This document shows positions 1-8,121 of a DNA stretch of 64,000 nucleotides, piece after piece. A program made the position numbers and the translations under genes. The DNA comes from Sporobacter termitidis DSM 10068. Its GTDB lineage: Bacteria > Bacillota > Clostridia > Oscillospirales > Oscillospiraceae. Every line of letters starts with the position of its first letter. The first letter of the stretch is position 1. The notes under the pieces were generated by a model, which was given only the letters and a program-made list of their open reading frames with translations, had not been told where the DNA came from and made no database searches. The DNA lies in NCBI RefSeq assembly GCF_900130065.1, contig NZ_FQXV01000004.1:186001-250000 (forward strand), given 5' to 3'.

Positions 1-1143
1 AGCTACTTAAACGCCGAGCGCATCATCAGCGCGGCGATCATCACCAAGGCGCAGGCCATCCATCCGGGCTACGGCTTTATGTCCGAGAGCCCGCGCTTTG
101 CGGAGCTCTGCAAGAAAAACGGCATCGATTTTATCGGTCCCTCCCCGGAGGTCATTTCCCTGATGGGCGACAAGGATCAGGCCCGCCAGATGATGAAAAA
201 AGCCGGCGTCCCCGTCATTCCGGGCACCGATATTCTGAAAAATCCCGGCGAGGCGGCGGCCGCCGCCAAAAGGATCGGCTATCCCGTTCTGATCAAGGCG
301 CGGTCCGGCGGCGGGGGCAAGGGCATCCGCATCGTGACGGGCGAGGAGGAGCTGGAAAACGCTTTCCTGACCGCCTCCCACGAGGCGCAGGAGGCCTTTG
401 GCGACGGCGCGGTCTATCTGGAAAAGCAGATCAATCCCGCCAAGCATATCGAAATCCAGCTGCTGGCCGACGAGACGGGCAACATCGTGTGCCTGGCCGA
501 ACGCGAGTGCTCGATCCAGCGGAACAACCAGAAGCTGATCGAGGAGTCGCCCTCCCCGGCGGTGGATGGCGCGCTGCGCGCGCGGTTAACGGACGCGGCG
601 ATTAAAGCGGCCAGGGCCGCGGGCTACTGCAACGCGGGGACCATCGAATTTTTGCTGGACACGGACAACAGCTTTTATTTCATGGAAATGAACGTCCGGC
701 TGCAGGTGGAGCACGGCATCACCGAGCAGATCACGGGCATCGACATCGTCAAATGGCAGATACGCATCGCCGCCGGCGTCCCGCTGGATTTTACGCAGAA
801 GGACGTGGTCATCGAGGGCAACGCCATCGAATGCCGCATCAACGCCTCCAGCGTCGGCCGGGTGACGTTTCTGCACGTGCCGGGCGGTCCCCGCGTCCGC
901 TTTGACAGCGCGCTGTTCACGGGCTACGCCGTCCCGCCGTTTTACGATTCCCTCCTGGGCAAGCTGATCGTCCACGCCAAGACGCGCGAGGAGGCTATCC
1001 GCAAGATGCACGCAGCGCTGTGCGAGCTGGTCATCGACGGCGTGCCCAACAACATCGACGAGCAGATATCGATACTGAGCGACAAGCGATTTGTCAAGGG
1101 CGATTATAATACGAATTTTATCAAAGAGCGTGGTGACGACTGA
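1..1143 (+). CDS. accC: Acetyl-CoA carboxylase, biotin carboxylase subunit (5' partial)
   Basis: Carboxylates biotin on the carrier protein AccB with ATP and bicarbonate, the first half-reaction of malonyl-CoA synthesis in the cytoplasm. The frame is open from base 1, so the N-terminus lies outside the window. Visible are the glycine-rich ATP-grasp loop (GGGGKGIRI, near base 310), the ATP-grasp core with MEMNVRLQVEH (near 680-710) and the biotin carboxylase C-terminal domain. The stop TGA overlaps the accD ATG by one base (TGATG), so translation is probably coupled. The accC-accD-accA order is common in Firmicutes; accB and fab genes would be expected upstream. Confidence 0.96.
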   Translation, partial: SYLNAERIISAAIITKAQAIHPGYGFMSESPRFAELCKKNGIDFIGPSPEVISLMGDKDQARQMMKKAGVPVIPGTDILKNPGEAAAAAKRIGYPVLIKARSGGGGKGIRIVTGEEELENAFLTASHEAQEAFGDGAVYLEKQINPAKHIEIQLLADETGNIVCLAERECSIQRNNQKLIEESPSPAVDGALRARLTDAAIKAARAAGYCNAGTIEFLLDTDNSFYFMEMNVRLQVEHGITEQITGIDIVKWQIRIAAGVPLDFTQKDVVIEGNAIECRINASSVGRVTFLHVPGGPRVRFDSALFTGYAVPPFYDSLLGKLIVHAKTREEAIRKMHAALCELVIDGVPNNIDEQISILSDKRFVKGDYNTNFIKERGDD

Positions 1144-2000
1144 TGGCACTGGATGCCTTCTTCAAAAAACCGAGAAACGAGCTGGAAAAGGGCGGCAGGC
1201 CCCCCGTCGTGCGGGCGGAGACGGAATACGAAATGTCCGAAAAATGCCCGGAGTGCGGGACGGAAACGCCGCTGAGCCTGTTGTGGGAAAACCTCCATGT
1301 CTGCCGGTGCGGGCACTGCTTCCGCATGAATTCGCGGCAGCGCATCCGTTTTCTGACGGACAAGGACAGCTTTACGGAGCTGTGGGGGGATATGGAGAGC
1401 GTCGACCTACTGAACTTCCCGGGCTATAAAAACAAGCTCGAAAGCATCAGGGCTCAGGCGCGCGAAAAGGAAGCCGTCATCTGCGGCGAGGCCTCCGTGG
1501 GCGGGGTGCCCTGCGCACTGTTTGTCATGGAGCCGTACTTCATGATGGGCAGCATGGGCACCGTTGTGGGCGAGAAGATCACAAAGCTTTTCGAATACGC
1601 CGCGGAAAAGCGGCTGCCCGTCATCGGCTGCACCGTCTCCGGCGGCGCCCGGATGCAGGAGGGGATACTCTCCCTGATGCAAATGGCCAAGACGAGCGGC
1701 GCCATCAAACGCCACAGCGACTGCGGGCTTTTGTACATCACCGTCATCACGGACCCCACGACGGGCGGCGTCACGGCCAGCTTTGCCATGGAGGGCGACG
1801 TCATCATCGCCGAGCCCGGCGCGACCATCGGCTTTGCCGGCGCGCGGCTCGTTGAGCAGACCGTCCGGAAAAAGCTGCCGGCAGGCTTCCAGAAGGCGGA
1901 GACGACGCTGGAGCACGGCTTCATCGACATGATCGTCCCCAGGTCCGAGCAAAGGCGCATTATCGGCACGCTGCTGGCAATGCACCGGGCTCACGCATAG
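1143..2000 (+). CDS. accD: Acetyl-CoA carboxylase carboxyltransferase subunit beta
   Basis: Beta half of the carboxyltransferase that moves CO2 from carboxybiotin to acetyl-CoA. 285 aa. An N-terminal zinc-ribbon region (about residues 35-59) precedes a crotonase-fold carboxyltransferase domain with the SGGARMQEG motif (bases about 1635-1665). The second half of the ribbon reads VCRCGHCF, which looks one residue shorter than the usual C-x2-C, with an extra Cys at residue 59 that could replace the missing ligand. The start overlaps the accC stop by one base, and accA follows after 17 bases. Confidence 0.95.
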   Translation: MALDAFFKKPRNELEKGGRPPVVRAETEYEMSEKCPECGTETPLSLLWENLHVCRCGHCFRMNSRQRIRFLTDKDSFTELWGDMESVDLLNFPGYKNKLESIRAQAREKEAVICGEASVGGVPCALFVMEPYFMMGSMGTVVGEKITKLFEYAAEKRLPVIGCTVSGGARMQEGILSLMQMAKTSGAIKRHSDCGLLYITVITDPTTGGVTASFAMEGDVIIAEPGATIGFAGARLVEQTVRKKLPAGFQKAETTLEHGFIDMIVPRSEQRRIIGTLLAMHRAHA

Positions 2001-2017
2001 AACGATATGAGGGTATT

Positions 2018-2806
2018 ATGAAAGCTGCATATGAGTATGTTACGGCGGCGCGGAGCAAGGACCGCCAGACCGGCCTCGATTTCATCAATCACATCTTCAA
2101 GGGCTTTATCGAGCTCCACGGCGACCGCCGTTTTGCCGACGACCCGTCCGTTGTGGGCGGCTTGGCCTATCTGGACGATATCCCCGTCACGGTGATCGCG
2201 ACGGAAAAGGGGCGCGATACGAAAAGCCGCATCCGGCGGAATTTCGGCATGGCCAATCCCGAGGGCTACCGCAAGGCCCAGCGCCTTATGAAGCAGGCCG
2301 AAAAATTTAACCGCCCCGTCGTGTGCTTTGTGGACACCTCGGGGGCCTATCCCGGCATCGGCGCCGAGGAGAGAGGGCAGGGGCAGGCCATCGCCGAGAG
2401 CATCATGGAAATGATGACGCTCAGGGTGCCCATCCTGTCCGTCGTGATCGGCGAGGGCGGCAGCGGCGGCGCGCTGGCGCTGGCCGTGGCCGACGAGGTC
2501 TGGATGCTGGAAAACGCCACGTATTCCGTCATCGCCCCGGAGAGCTGCGCCAATATCCTCTGGCGGGACCCGGACAAGGCGGCCGAGGCGGCCGAAAGCC
2601 TGCGCCTGACGGCGAAGGACGTCTATGAGCTCGGCGTTGTGGAGCGCATCATCTCCGAAAAGGGCGGGGATACCGAGCGCCTGTTCGCGTCGCTGGCGGC
2701 GGATATCAGGAGCTGGTATGTGAAAATGAAGGTATTCACCCCCGAGGAGCTGACCGAAAGCAGGTATAAGAGGTTCAGACGCATCGGGGTGCAGAAAACG
2801 TCGTAA
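2018..2806 (+). CDS. accA: Acetyl-CoA carboxylase carboxyltransferase subunit alpha
   Basis: Alpha half of the carboxyltransferase; forms the alpha2beta2 complex with AccD. 262 aa, somewhat shorter than the roughly 315 aa of the E. coli protein because the N-terminal helical extension is reduced. The HGDRRFADDPSVVGG, DTSGAYPGIGAEERGQ and GEGGSGGALAL segments are typical of AccA and build the carboxybiotin/CoA pocket. It starts 17 bases after accD and is the last gene of the acc group. A DegV gene follows after 25 bases with its own ribosome binding site. Confidence 0.95.
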   Translation: MKAAYEYVTAARSKDRQTGLDFINHIFKGFIELHGDRRFADDPSVVGGLAYLDDIPVTVIATEKGRDTKSRIRRNFGMANPEGYRKAQRLMKQAEKFNRPVVCFVDTSGAYPGIGAEERGQGQAIAESIMEMMTLRVPILSVVIGEGGSGGALALAVADEVWMLENATYSVIAPESCANILWRDPDKAAEAAESLRLTAKDVYELGVVERIISEKGGDTERLFASLAADIRSWYVKMKVFTPEELTESRYKRFRRIGVQKTS

Positions 2807-2831
2807 TTTTTAAAAGGTCAGGAGGCTTCCG

Positions 2832-3674
2832 ATGAATATCAAGATCACGTCCGACAGCACTTGCGACTTGTCCAAGGAATTGCTGGACAGGTATGATATT
2901 TCCCTGATTCCGCTTTACATCATGAAAAACGGGAAGGCATACCGCGACGGCGTTGATATCACTCCTGCCGATATTTTCTCCTACGTTGAAAAAACAGGCG
3001 ATTTCTGCACGACCGCCGCCGTCAATACGTTCGATTACATAAAGTTTTTCGAACGCTTTTCGGCAAAATACGACGCCGTGATCCACATCAATCTCGGGTC
3101 CGGCTTTTCCGTCTGCCATACGAACGCCGCGGCCGCGGCCAAGGTGTTTAAAAACGTCTTTGTGGTCGACTCGAAAAACCTGTCCTCCGGACAGGGGCTT
3201 GTGGCCCTCGAAGCGGCGAAGCTTGCGGCGTCCGGCCTGGACGCGGAGGCGCTCTGCCGGCAGCTTGACGGCGTTATCGACAGGGTGGAGACGAGCTTTC
3301 TCATCGACCGGCTGGACTACATTTTCAAGGGCGGCCGCTGCTCGCTGGCCACGGCCCTGGGCGCGAATATCCTCCATCTGAGGACCTGCGTCGAGGTCAG
3401 TACCGGCGTCATGCAGGTCACGAAAAAATACAGGGGCGCGTTTGAAAGCGCCGTTGAAACATATGTCCGCGATAAGCTGCAGGGCCGTGACGACCTCGTT
3501 CTGGATCGGATTTTCATCACGCACCCGGCGGCGTCACAGAAAGCGGTGGCCGCCGCGCGGGACGCCATCGGCCGGTACGCCGCCTTCGGCGAGATCGCCG
3601 AGACGAAGGCCGGCTGCACCATCTCCTGCCACTGCGGGCCGAGAACGCTGGGGATACTTTTTATTAGAAAATGA
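2832..3674 (+). CDS. DegV family fatty-acid-binding protein
   Basis: 280 aa, usual length for DegV (FakB-like) proteins, which bind a fatty acid and, in characterised cases, present it to the kinase FakA. The N-terminus ITSDSTCDLS is the conserved family opening, and FKGGRCSLATALGA and GPRTLGILFI are the later typical segments. It has a good AGGAGG site (2818-2823) and lies 25 bases after accA, consistent with a role in lipid metabolism. No fakA homologue is seen in the window, so the exact partner is unknown. Confidence 0.9.
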   Translation: MNIKITSDSTCDLSKELLDRYDISLIPLYIMKNGKAYRDGVDITPADIFSYVEKTGDFCTTAAVNTFDYIKFFERFSAKYDAVIHINLGSGFSVCHTNAAAAAKVFKNVFVVDSKNLSSGQGLVALEAAKLAASGLDAEALCRQLDGVIDRVETSFLIDRLDYIFKGGRCSLATALGANILHLRTCVEVSTGVMQVTKKYRGAFESAVETYVRDKLQGRDDLVLDRIFITHPAASQKAVAAARDAIGRYAAFGEIAETKAGCTISCHCGPRTLGILFIRK

Positions 3675-3905
3675 CCCGCCCACCCGCCCGCCTGTCGATA
3701 AAGCCCTTCGGCTTTCTCGACAAGAGATGCATGCGGCTCGCTCAGCCGCTCCCCGCATGAGAAGAGTCACTCCGGAGGCGCATGTCGTCCTGCGTGACAA
3801 ATTTTAAATTTATTTGCCGCTCCGGCGGCAAACTCTGCGAGGCTTTGCCCGCTGTATGCGAGGGCGGGGCGCAGCACCGGACTACCGAATTTTAACTGCT
3901 GGGAC
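3675..3905. repeat. GC-rich intergenic repeat region after degV
   Basis: No gene is supported here. Right after the degV stop is a C-rich block (CCCGCCCACCCGCCCGCC) of the same kind found after aspS, gatB and purH, followed by small hairpins (AAGCCCTTCGGCTTT; TTTGCCGCTCCGGCGGCAAA at 3813-3832). The reading frames here are low-complexity by-products of the repeats. Confidence 0.6.
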
Positions 3906-3908
3906 AGA

Positions 3909-3955
3909 AACCGTTGCGGTATCAGGATTTCTTGATGCCGCAACGGTTTTTCGAG
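3909..3955 (+). terminator. Intrinsic terminator of the acc-degV unit
   Basis: Eleven-base stem AACCGTTGCGG / CCGCAACGGTT around an 18-base loop, followed by a T tract (TTTTTCGAGCTTTT). It lies about 235 bases after degV, beyond the C-rich repeat block. Confidence 0.8.
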
Positions 3956-4151
3956 CTTTTATGACATGGCATGGATGTACATGGATTTACATGAACTCGT
4001 ATTTTGGGGAATCGAATTGGCTTGAAAATGAGGACAGAACCATATAAATATGGTAAACTCATAAAAGCGTCTTGCTGAGTTGGGCAAACGGGAATTTATC
4101 TATGACAGGAAGAAGAACCAATACGTTAGTTAATGTTGGGAGATTATAGGC

Positions 4152-4613
4152 ATGGGCATTGAGATCGCTTATCTTGCGGACCATCCGGAGTATATCCAAA
4201 CGTGTGCTAGTTGGATATACGGCTTGTGGGGCAGCCAATCGGGCGGAACATATGAACGGGCTTTGAGTAAGTTCACGGACGGAGCCAATAAGGAGGCTCT
4301 GCCCATTACCTTTCTCGCCCTTCATGATTCAAAACCAGCCGGAACGGTAAGCGTATGGAATACCGAGGCCTCAAGACCGGATCTAACTCCTTGGCTGTCT
4401 GCGTTATATGTGCATCCGTTTCATCGGAACAAAGGCATTTCCCTCCGTCTGATTGAGCGGCTCATCGCCGAAGCGTACCGCTTGGAAATTAAGGAGCTAT
4501 TTCTTGTTACTGAGAAAGCAAAGGCACTATATGAGAGATTCTGCTGGACAGAGGTAGAGCCTATGGCAACGCCATATGGTGAAGCAACCCTAATGAAAAA
4601 GCAGCTAGAATAA
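4152..4613 (+). CDS. GNAT family N-acetyltransferase
   Basis: 153 aa, a full single GNAT domain. The acetyl-CoA pyrophosphate loop is at about residues 95-105 (LYVHPFHRNKGISLRLIERL, with R/K-x-x-G-I in place of the usual R-x-x-G-x-G/A). The substrate is unknown. It opens an AT-rich cassette with a VOC protein and a DMT exporter, three families often recruited for resistance or detoxification. The base composition is more AT-rich than the flanking acc and pst genes, which suggests acquisition by transfer. Confidence 0.85.
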   Translation: MGIEIAYLADHPEYIQTCASWIYGLWGSQSGGTYERALSKFTDGANKEALPITFLALHDSKPAGTVSVWNTEASRPDLTPWLSALYVHPFHRNKGISLRLIERLIAEAYRLEIKELFLVTEKAKALYERFCWTEVEPMATPYGEATLMKKQLE

Positions 4614-4648
4614 TAAGCATAACTGGAAATTGATAAATTCCAATTTAA

Positions 4649-4804
4649 GAGGGTGAGACATATGTCTGCGAAGCCCTGTATCAAAGCGGCGATGAGAACC
4701 GCATTGTTGCTATCTTGAGGAGCAATCTGGACGAACGGTCCTGCGATGTCTTTGAGTTTCCCGGCGGTCTTATCGCGGAGGAGTACGAATTTATGCTGTC
4801 CTGA
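4649..4804 (+). pseudogene. Possible C-terminal gene remnant
   Basis: A frame open from 4649 to a stop at 4802-4804 reads like protein (ends FEFPGGLIAEEYEFMLS) but has no start codon and is preceded by a stop in frame at 4646. An ATG at 4662 is in another frame and stops after 18 codons. It may be the tail of a decayed gene between the acetyltransferase and the VOC gene. The parent family is not recognised. Confidence 0.3.
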
Positions 4805-4830
4805 CAAATTAAAATTTGCGGAGGTTTTAA

Positions 4831-5199
4831 ATGAAAAAAGAAGTAGTGCTTGGAAATGTAATGGTTGATTGTGATGATGAAAGAAAGTTACAGAAATTCT
4901 ATGGTGAATTATTAGGATGGGATTTATGTGAATTATTTGAGCGGCCGGCAGTTCGAAGCTCTAGCGGAGTCGTTTTTTTATTTATTGAGGAACCGGACTA
5001 TATTCGACCGATATGGCCGGAGGAAAGTGGAAAGCAGCAAAAACAAATGCATTTTGACTTTCAAGTTGACGATATTTTAGTAATGGTTGAGAAAGCAAAG
5101 GTGTTAGGTGCTGTAATGGCGGCAGATCAATATGGCGGAGAGGATTTTGTCACGATGATTGATCCATCAGGACATCCATTCTGTTTGTGTAAAGGCTAA
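4831..5199 (+). CDS. VOC (glyoxalase/bleomycin-resistance) superfamily protein
   Basis: 122 aa with paired beta-alpha-beta-beta-beta modules. LGNVMVDCDDERKLQKFYGE is the typical VOC opening, and the C-terminus DPSGHPFCLC is a conserved VOC ending. Members are metal-dependent lyases, dioxygenases or drug-binding resistance proteins; the substrate cannot be told from sequence. A GGAGG site precedes the ATG. Codon use is clearly AT-rich compared with the acc genes, as in the rest of this cassette. Confidence 0.85.
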   Translation: MKKEVVLGNVMVDCDDERKLQKFYGELLGWDLCELFERPAVRSSSGVVFLFIEEPDYIRPIWPEESGKQQKQMHFDFQVDDILVMVEKAKVLGAVMAADQYGGEDFVTMIDPSGHPFCLCKG

Positions 5200-5233
5200 A
5201 ACAATTTCAATTTGTCGGTTACTTATAAGCAGA

Positions 5234-5659
5234 TTATTTTGCGATGAGAACCAGGCCAACCGCACACACGCCCATTCCCAGTACTTGACGTAAGCTAAGC
5301 GTTTCCTTGTATAAGAGAAATCCAACGATCAGCAAAACGCAAGCCAGGGTTATACTGGCAAATAAATTTGCTGTGCTTATTTTCCATCCGGCACGATAAA
5401 CACATAGAAACCCAAACTCCAAGCCAACGATTGCAATGCCGAGAGCATAGGTCGTCCAATTCGCTTTTGATAATTCCAGCAAAAGATTTTTCTTTTCACT
5501 GGTCACAAAATACATAATTATTGAACAAGTCATAGCTATGAGGTAAGTAACAGAAAGCGAAGCAAATGAATTGATATTTGTCGGTGTTGATTTGGCGCTG
5601 ATGTTGTAAATTGTATTTGCGGCAACAACAATCAGAATTGGCCATAGCATATTCCACAT
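5234..5659 (-). CDS. Small DMT/EamA-type membrane transporter
   Basis: 141 aa with four predicted membrane helices, the length of an SMR-like or half-EamA exporter that would act as a dimer. A conserved end-of-domain helix follows GFLLYKETLSLRQVLGMGVC. I chose the ATG at 5659 because GGGAGG lies 8 bases upstream; an upstream in-frame ATG at 5698 falls inside the terminator hairpin. The gene sits behind a short leader with a terminator and a possible leader peptide (5688-5783), suggesting attenuation control. Substrate unknown. Confidence 0.8.
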   Translation of the reverse strand: MWNMLWPILIVVAANTIYNISAKSTPTNINSFASLSVTYLIAMTCSIIMYFVTSEKKNLLLELSKANWTTYALGIAIVGLEFGFLCVYRAGWKISTANLFASITLACVLLIVGFLLYKETLSLRQVLGMGVCAVGLVLIAK

Positions 5660-5687
5660 AGTATAAACCTCCCGAACAAAATAAAAA

Positions 5688-5716
5688 GCCGTATGCAAGT
5701 TAGCCTCGCATACGGC
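5688..5716 (-). terminator. Terminator/attenuator hairpin before the DMT gene
   Basis: On the minus strand GCCGTATGC pairs perfectly with GCATACGGC across an 11-base loop and is followed directly by TTTTTATTTT. It lies between a promoter-like sequence and the ribosome binding site of the transporter, so it would stop most transcripts before the gene unless relieved. Confidence 0.7.
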
Positions 5717-5726
5717 AGGTGCTCAT
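5700..5726 (-). CDS. Eight-codon leader peptide MSTCRMRG (candidate)
   Basis: ATG-AGC-ACC-TGC-CGT-ATG-CGA-GGC-TAA overlaps the upstream arm of the terminator at 5688-5716. The peptide ends in R-M-R-G. Established knowledge: short leaders with an R-x-R pattern (ErmDL and the mefA leader end in MRLR) stall ribosomes with macrolides. That this one does so is inference. The Shine-Dalgarno match is weak, which lowers confidence. Confidence 0.4.
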   Translation of the reverse strand: MSTCRMRG

Positions 5727-5754
5727 CCGATGATATATACAATATCATACAATT

Positions 5755-5783
5755 ATTATGTCTTAAAAGACTATGGATTGCAA
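5755..5783 (-). promoter_or_regulatory. Promoter of the DMT leader
   Basis: Minus-strand TTGCAA (5778-5783), 17-base spacer, CATAAT (5755-5760). It would start a transcript of roughly 85 nt before the coding region, containing a small AT-rich hairpin (ATGATAT/ATATCAT), the leader peptide and the terminator. Confidence 0.55.
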
Positions 5784-6063
5784 CAACAAATTTCTATTAT
5801 TTATATCTGCAAATTGAATTTATCAACTTTCTCTTTTGCTTCAGCAATCGAATAAACAAGCCAATTATGGCTAAAATGATGAATATGACAGCATACCGCC
5901 GCCGCAGGGCGGGACGCCCCGGCCCGCCGCCGGTCTGGCTGCCGTCTCGGCGGCACAGGCTATTTTACATGGTTTTAACATAAATATGATAATGGCTTTT
6001 ACGTTCGGAAGGTTAAATAGATCTGACTGTTTTAGAGCGAAGAACGATAAACGAGGGTATGTG

Positions 6064-6813
6064 ATGGATAAATTTTCGATCAAAGCGTTGAATCTGTATT
6101 ATGGTGATTTCAGGGCGCTGAAGGATGTGGAGCTACATATACAGCCCAGTGAGATCACGGCCTTTATCGGGCCTTCCGGCTGCGGTAAATCGACGCTTTT
6201 GAAGACGCTGAACAGGATGAACGACCTCATCGAAAACTGCAAAATTAGTGGCGAAATCCTTCTCGATGGGGAAGACATCTACGGCACGATGGACGTCAAT
6301 CTCCTGCGCAAGCGCGTGGGCATGGTGTTCCAGAAGCCAAATCCCTTCCCGATGAGCATCTACGACAACGTGGCCTACGGGCCGCGGACGCACGGTATCC
6401 GGGGGAAGCAGGCGCTTGACGAGATCGTGGAGCGCTCTCTTAAGGACGCTGCCATCTGGGACGAGGTCAAGGACAGACTCAAAAAGAACGCGCTCGGCCT
6501 GTCGGGCGGGCAGCAGCAGAGGCTCTGCATCGCGCGGGCGCTGGCCGTCCAGCCGGATGTGCTTTTGATGGATGAGCCAACCAGCGCTCTGGACCCGATT
6601 TCCACCTCAAAGATCGAGGAGCTTGTGCTGGAGTTGAAAAATCAATATACCATCATCATCGTTACCCATAACATGCAGCAGGCGGCGCGCATCTCGGACA
6701 AAACGGCATTTTTCCTGCTCGGTGAGGTCGTTGAGGTCGGCAACACGGAATCGCTGTTTTCCATGCCGAAGGACAAACGCACCGAGGACTATATCACAGG
6801 GAGGTTCGGATAA
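6064..6813 (+). CDS. pstB: Phosphate ABC transporter ATP-binding protein
   Basis: ATPase of the PstSCAB phosphate importer on the inner face of the membrane. 249 aa from the ATG at 6064, which begins [16 protein letters not shown] as in known PstB; an in-frame ATG at 5986 would add an unrelated N-terminus. Walker A is GPSGCGKST, the signature is LSGGQQQR and Walker B is [11 protein letters not shown]. phoU follows with a one-base overlap. pstS, pstC and pstA are absent upstream; the roughly 400 bases before the gene hold only a GC-rich hairpin-prone stretch (5898-5960) and no reading frame of note. Confidence 0.95.
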   Translation: MDKFSIKALNLYYGDFRALKDVELHIQPSEITAFIGPSGCGKSTLLKTLNRMNDLIENCKISGEILLDGEDIYGTMDVNLLRKRVGMVFQKPNPFPMSIYDNVAYGPRTHGIRGKQALDEIVERSLKDAAIWDEVKDRLKKNALGLSGGQQQRLCIARALAVQPDVLLMDEPTSALDPISTSKIEELVLELKNQYTIIIVTHNMQQAARISDKTAFFLLGEVVEVGNTESLFSMPKDKRTEDYITGRFG

Positions 6814-7469
6814 TGAGAACGCACTTCGAGGAACAGCTTGAACGTCTCAACCACGAGCTGATCGACATGGGAGCCCTCTGCGAGGATGCCATCAGCGCGT
6901 GCACAAAAGAGCTGCTTGACCCCGACGGCACGGAACTGGGCGCGGCAAGAATCTATGAGCGCGATATCGACCAGAAGGAGCGCGAAATTGAAACGCTCTG
7001 CCTGCGGCTGCTGCTGCAGCAGCAGCCGGTGGCCCGCGACCTCCGGCTCATCTCCGCCGCCATGAAGATGATCTCCGACATGGAACGCATCGGCGACCAG
7101 GCGTCGGACATCGAGGAGATCACGCAGTACATCCATAACAATACCGACCTCAAAAGCCGGCTCCACATCAACGAGATGGCCAAGGCCACTATAGAAATGG
7201 TGACGGACGCCGTCGACTCCTTCGTCAAGAAGGATATCGCCTTGGCGCGCTCCGTCATGGACTACGACGATATCGTCGACGACCTGTTCCGAAACATCAA
7301 GGAGGAGCTCATCCGCATGATCTCCGACGGCGACAACAGGGGAGAGCTTTTCCTGGACCTTTTGATGATCGCAAAATATTTCGAGCGCATCGGCGACCAC
7401 GCCGTCAACATCGCCGAATGGGTGGAATACTCCATCACCGGCAGCCACCCGAAGCTCGGCGGAATTTAA
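6813..7469 (+). CDS. phoU: Phosphate-specific transport system accessory protein PhoU
   Basis: 218 aa with two repeats of the three-helix PhoU domain. The metal-binding motifs are IYERDIDQKEREIE and ISDMERIGDQASDI in the first repeat, and VMDYDDIVDD and YFERIGDHAVNIAEW in the second. It connects Pst transport state to the PhoR/PhoB (PhoP) kinase. The ATG overlaps the pstB stop by one base, so the two are co-translated. A strong terminator follows. Confidence 0.95.
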   Translation: MRTHFEEQLERLNHELIDMGALCEDAISACTKELLDPDGTELGAARIYERDIDQKEREIETLCLRLLLQQQPVARDLRLISAAMKMISDMERIGDQASDIEEITQYIHNNTDLKSRLHINEMAKATIEMVTDAVDSFVKKDIALARSVMDYDDIVDDLFRNIKEELIRMISDGDNRGELFLDLLMIAKYFERIGDHAVNIAEWVEYSITGSHPKLGGI

Positions 7470-7491
7470 TAACAGTTACGTAAATAAACGA

Positions 7492-7530
7492 AGCTCCCCT
7501 GCCATCAGTAATCGGGTAGGGGAGCTGTTA
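7492..7530 (+). terminator. Intrinsic terminator after phoU
   Basis: Perfect stem AGCTCCCC / GGGGAGCT, followed by a T-rich stretch (GTTACTTTAAAA). It ends the pstB-phoU unit; the next gene is convergent. Confidence 0.75.
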
Positions 7531-7559
7531 CTTTAAAAGTGTGGGAAACGGCTAAGAAT

Positions 7560-7763
7560 TTACTCCTCCGTAAATTCAAACAGATCCTCCACTGTCACGC
7601 CGAAAACCTTGGCGATATCGAGGGCCAGCTTCAGAGAGGGATTGTATTTGCCGTTTTCGAGGTGGACGATCGTCTCCCGGCGGACGCCCACGAAGGCGGC
7701 CAGCGTTTCCTGCTTCATATCCCGCATCGTCCTGTACTGCTTGATTTTCGTTTTGATCACCAT
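7560..7763 (-). CDS. XRE-family transcriptional regulator (short)
   Basis: 67 aa, a bare Cro/CI-type helix-turn-helix domain; ETLAAFVGVRRETIVHLENG carries the recognition helix and the end is VTVEDLFEF. The start at 7763 (MVIKTKIKQYR) is chosen over an upstream in-frame ATG at 7841 that lies inside the neighbouring gene. It is 4 bases downstream of the DUF3796-type gene. Such pairs are common in Firmicutes, and autoregulation through the palindrome at 8122-8141 is likely (inference). Confidence 0.85.
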   Translation of the reverse strand: MVIKTKIKQYRTMRDMKQETLAAFVGVRRETIVHLENGKYNPSLKLALDIAKVFGVTVEDLFEFTEE

Positions 7764-7767
7764 ACGC

Positions 7768-8103
7768 TCAGCCCCGCCTTTCGCGGGCAGAATAGACGGC
7801 CAGCAGGATAAAGAAAACAAGGAAGGATGCCGCGAAGGCAATGATGAGACAGGCCATGTATACGGCGTCGCTGTTATAAAGCGGCCGGAAGGCCACGGTC
7901 AGGACGTACAGCACCAAACTCGTGAAAAACGCCGGTGTCGCCGACCGCTTGATGTTTTCCCGGAACAGCTCGTCGGGGATAACCTTAAAGAAAACGAAAA
8001 AGATGAAAAAGCAAAAAAACCAGAGATACATCCAATGGTGCGTAACAAGGCTCAGAATTCCGAGCAGGCCTAGAAAACCAAGGTAACCGAGCGGATTTTT
8101 CAT
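7768..8103 (-). CDS. DUF3796-type small membrane protein
   Basis: 111 aa with four hydrophobic helices and the motif FFKVIPDELFRENIKRSA between the second and third, resembling DUF3796 proteins that accompany XRE regulators. The ATG at 8103 is preferred because AGAGG lies 8 bases upstream. An ATG at 8121 has no site. Function unknown; it may sense a membrane signal for the downstream regulator. Confidence 0.75.
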   Translation of the reverse strand: MKNPLGYLGFLGLLGILSLVTHHWMYLWFFCFFIFFVFFKVIPDELFRENIKRSATPAFFTSLVLYVLTVAFRPLYNSDAVYMACLIIAFAASFLVFFILLAVYSARERRG

Positions 8104-8121
8104 AAAAATAGCCTCTTTCAT

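Noticed and set aside
4059-4325. Minus-strand frame overlapping the GNAT gene
   Set aside because: Shadow of the acetyltransferase; no ribosome site or family features.
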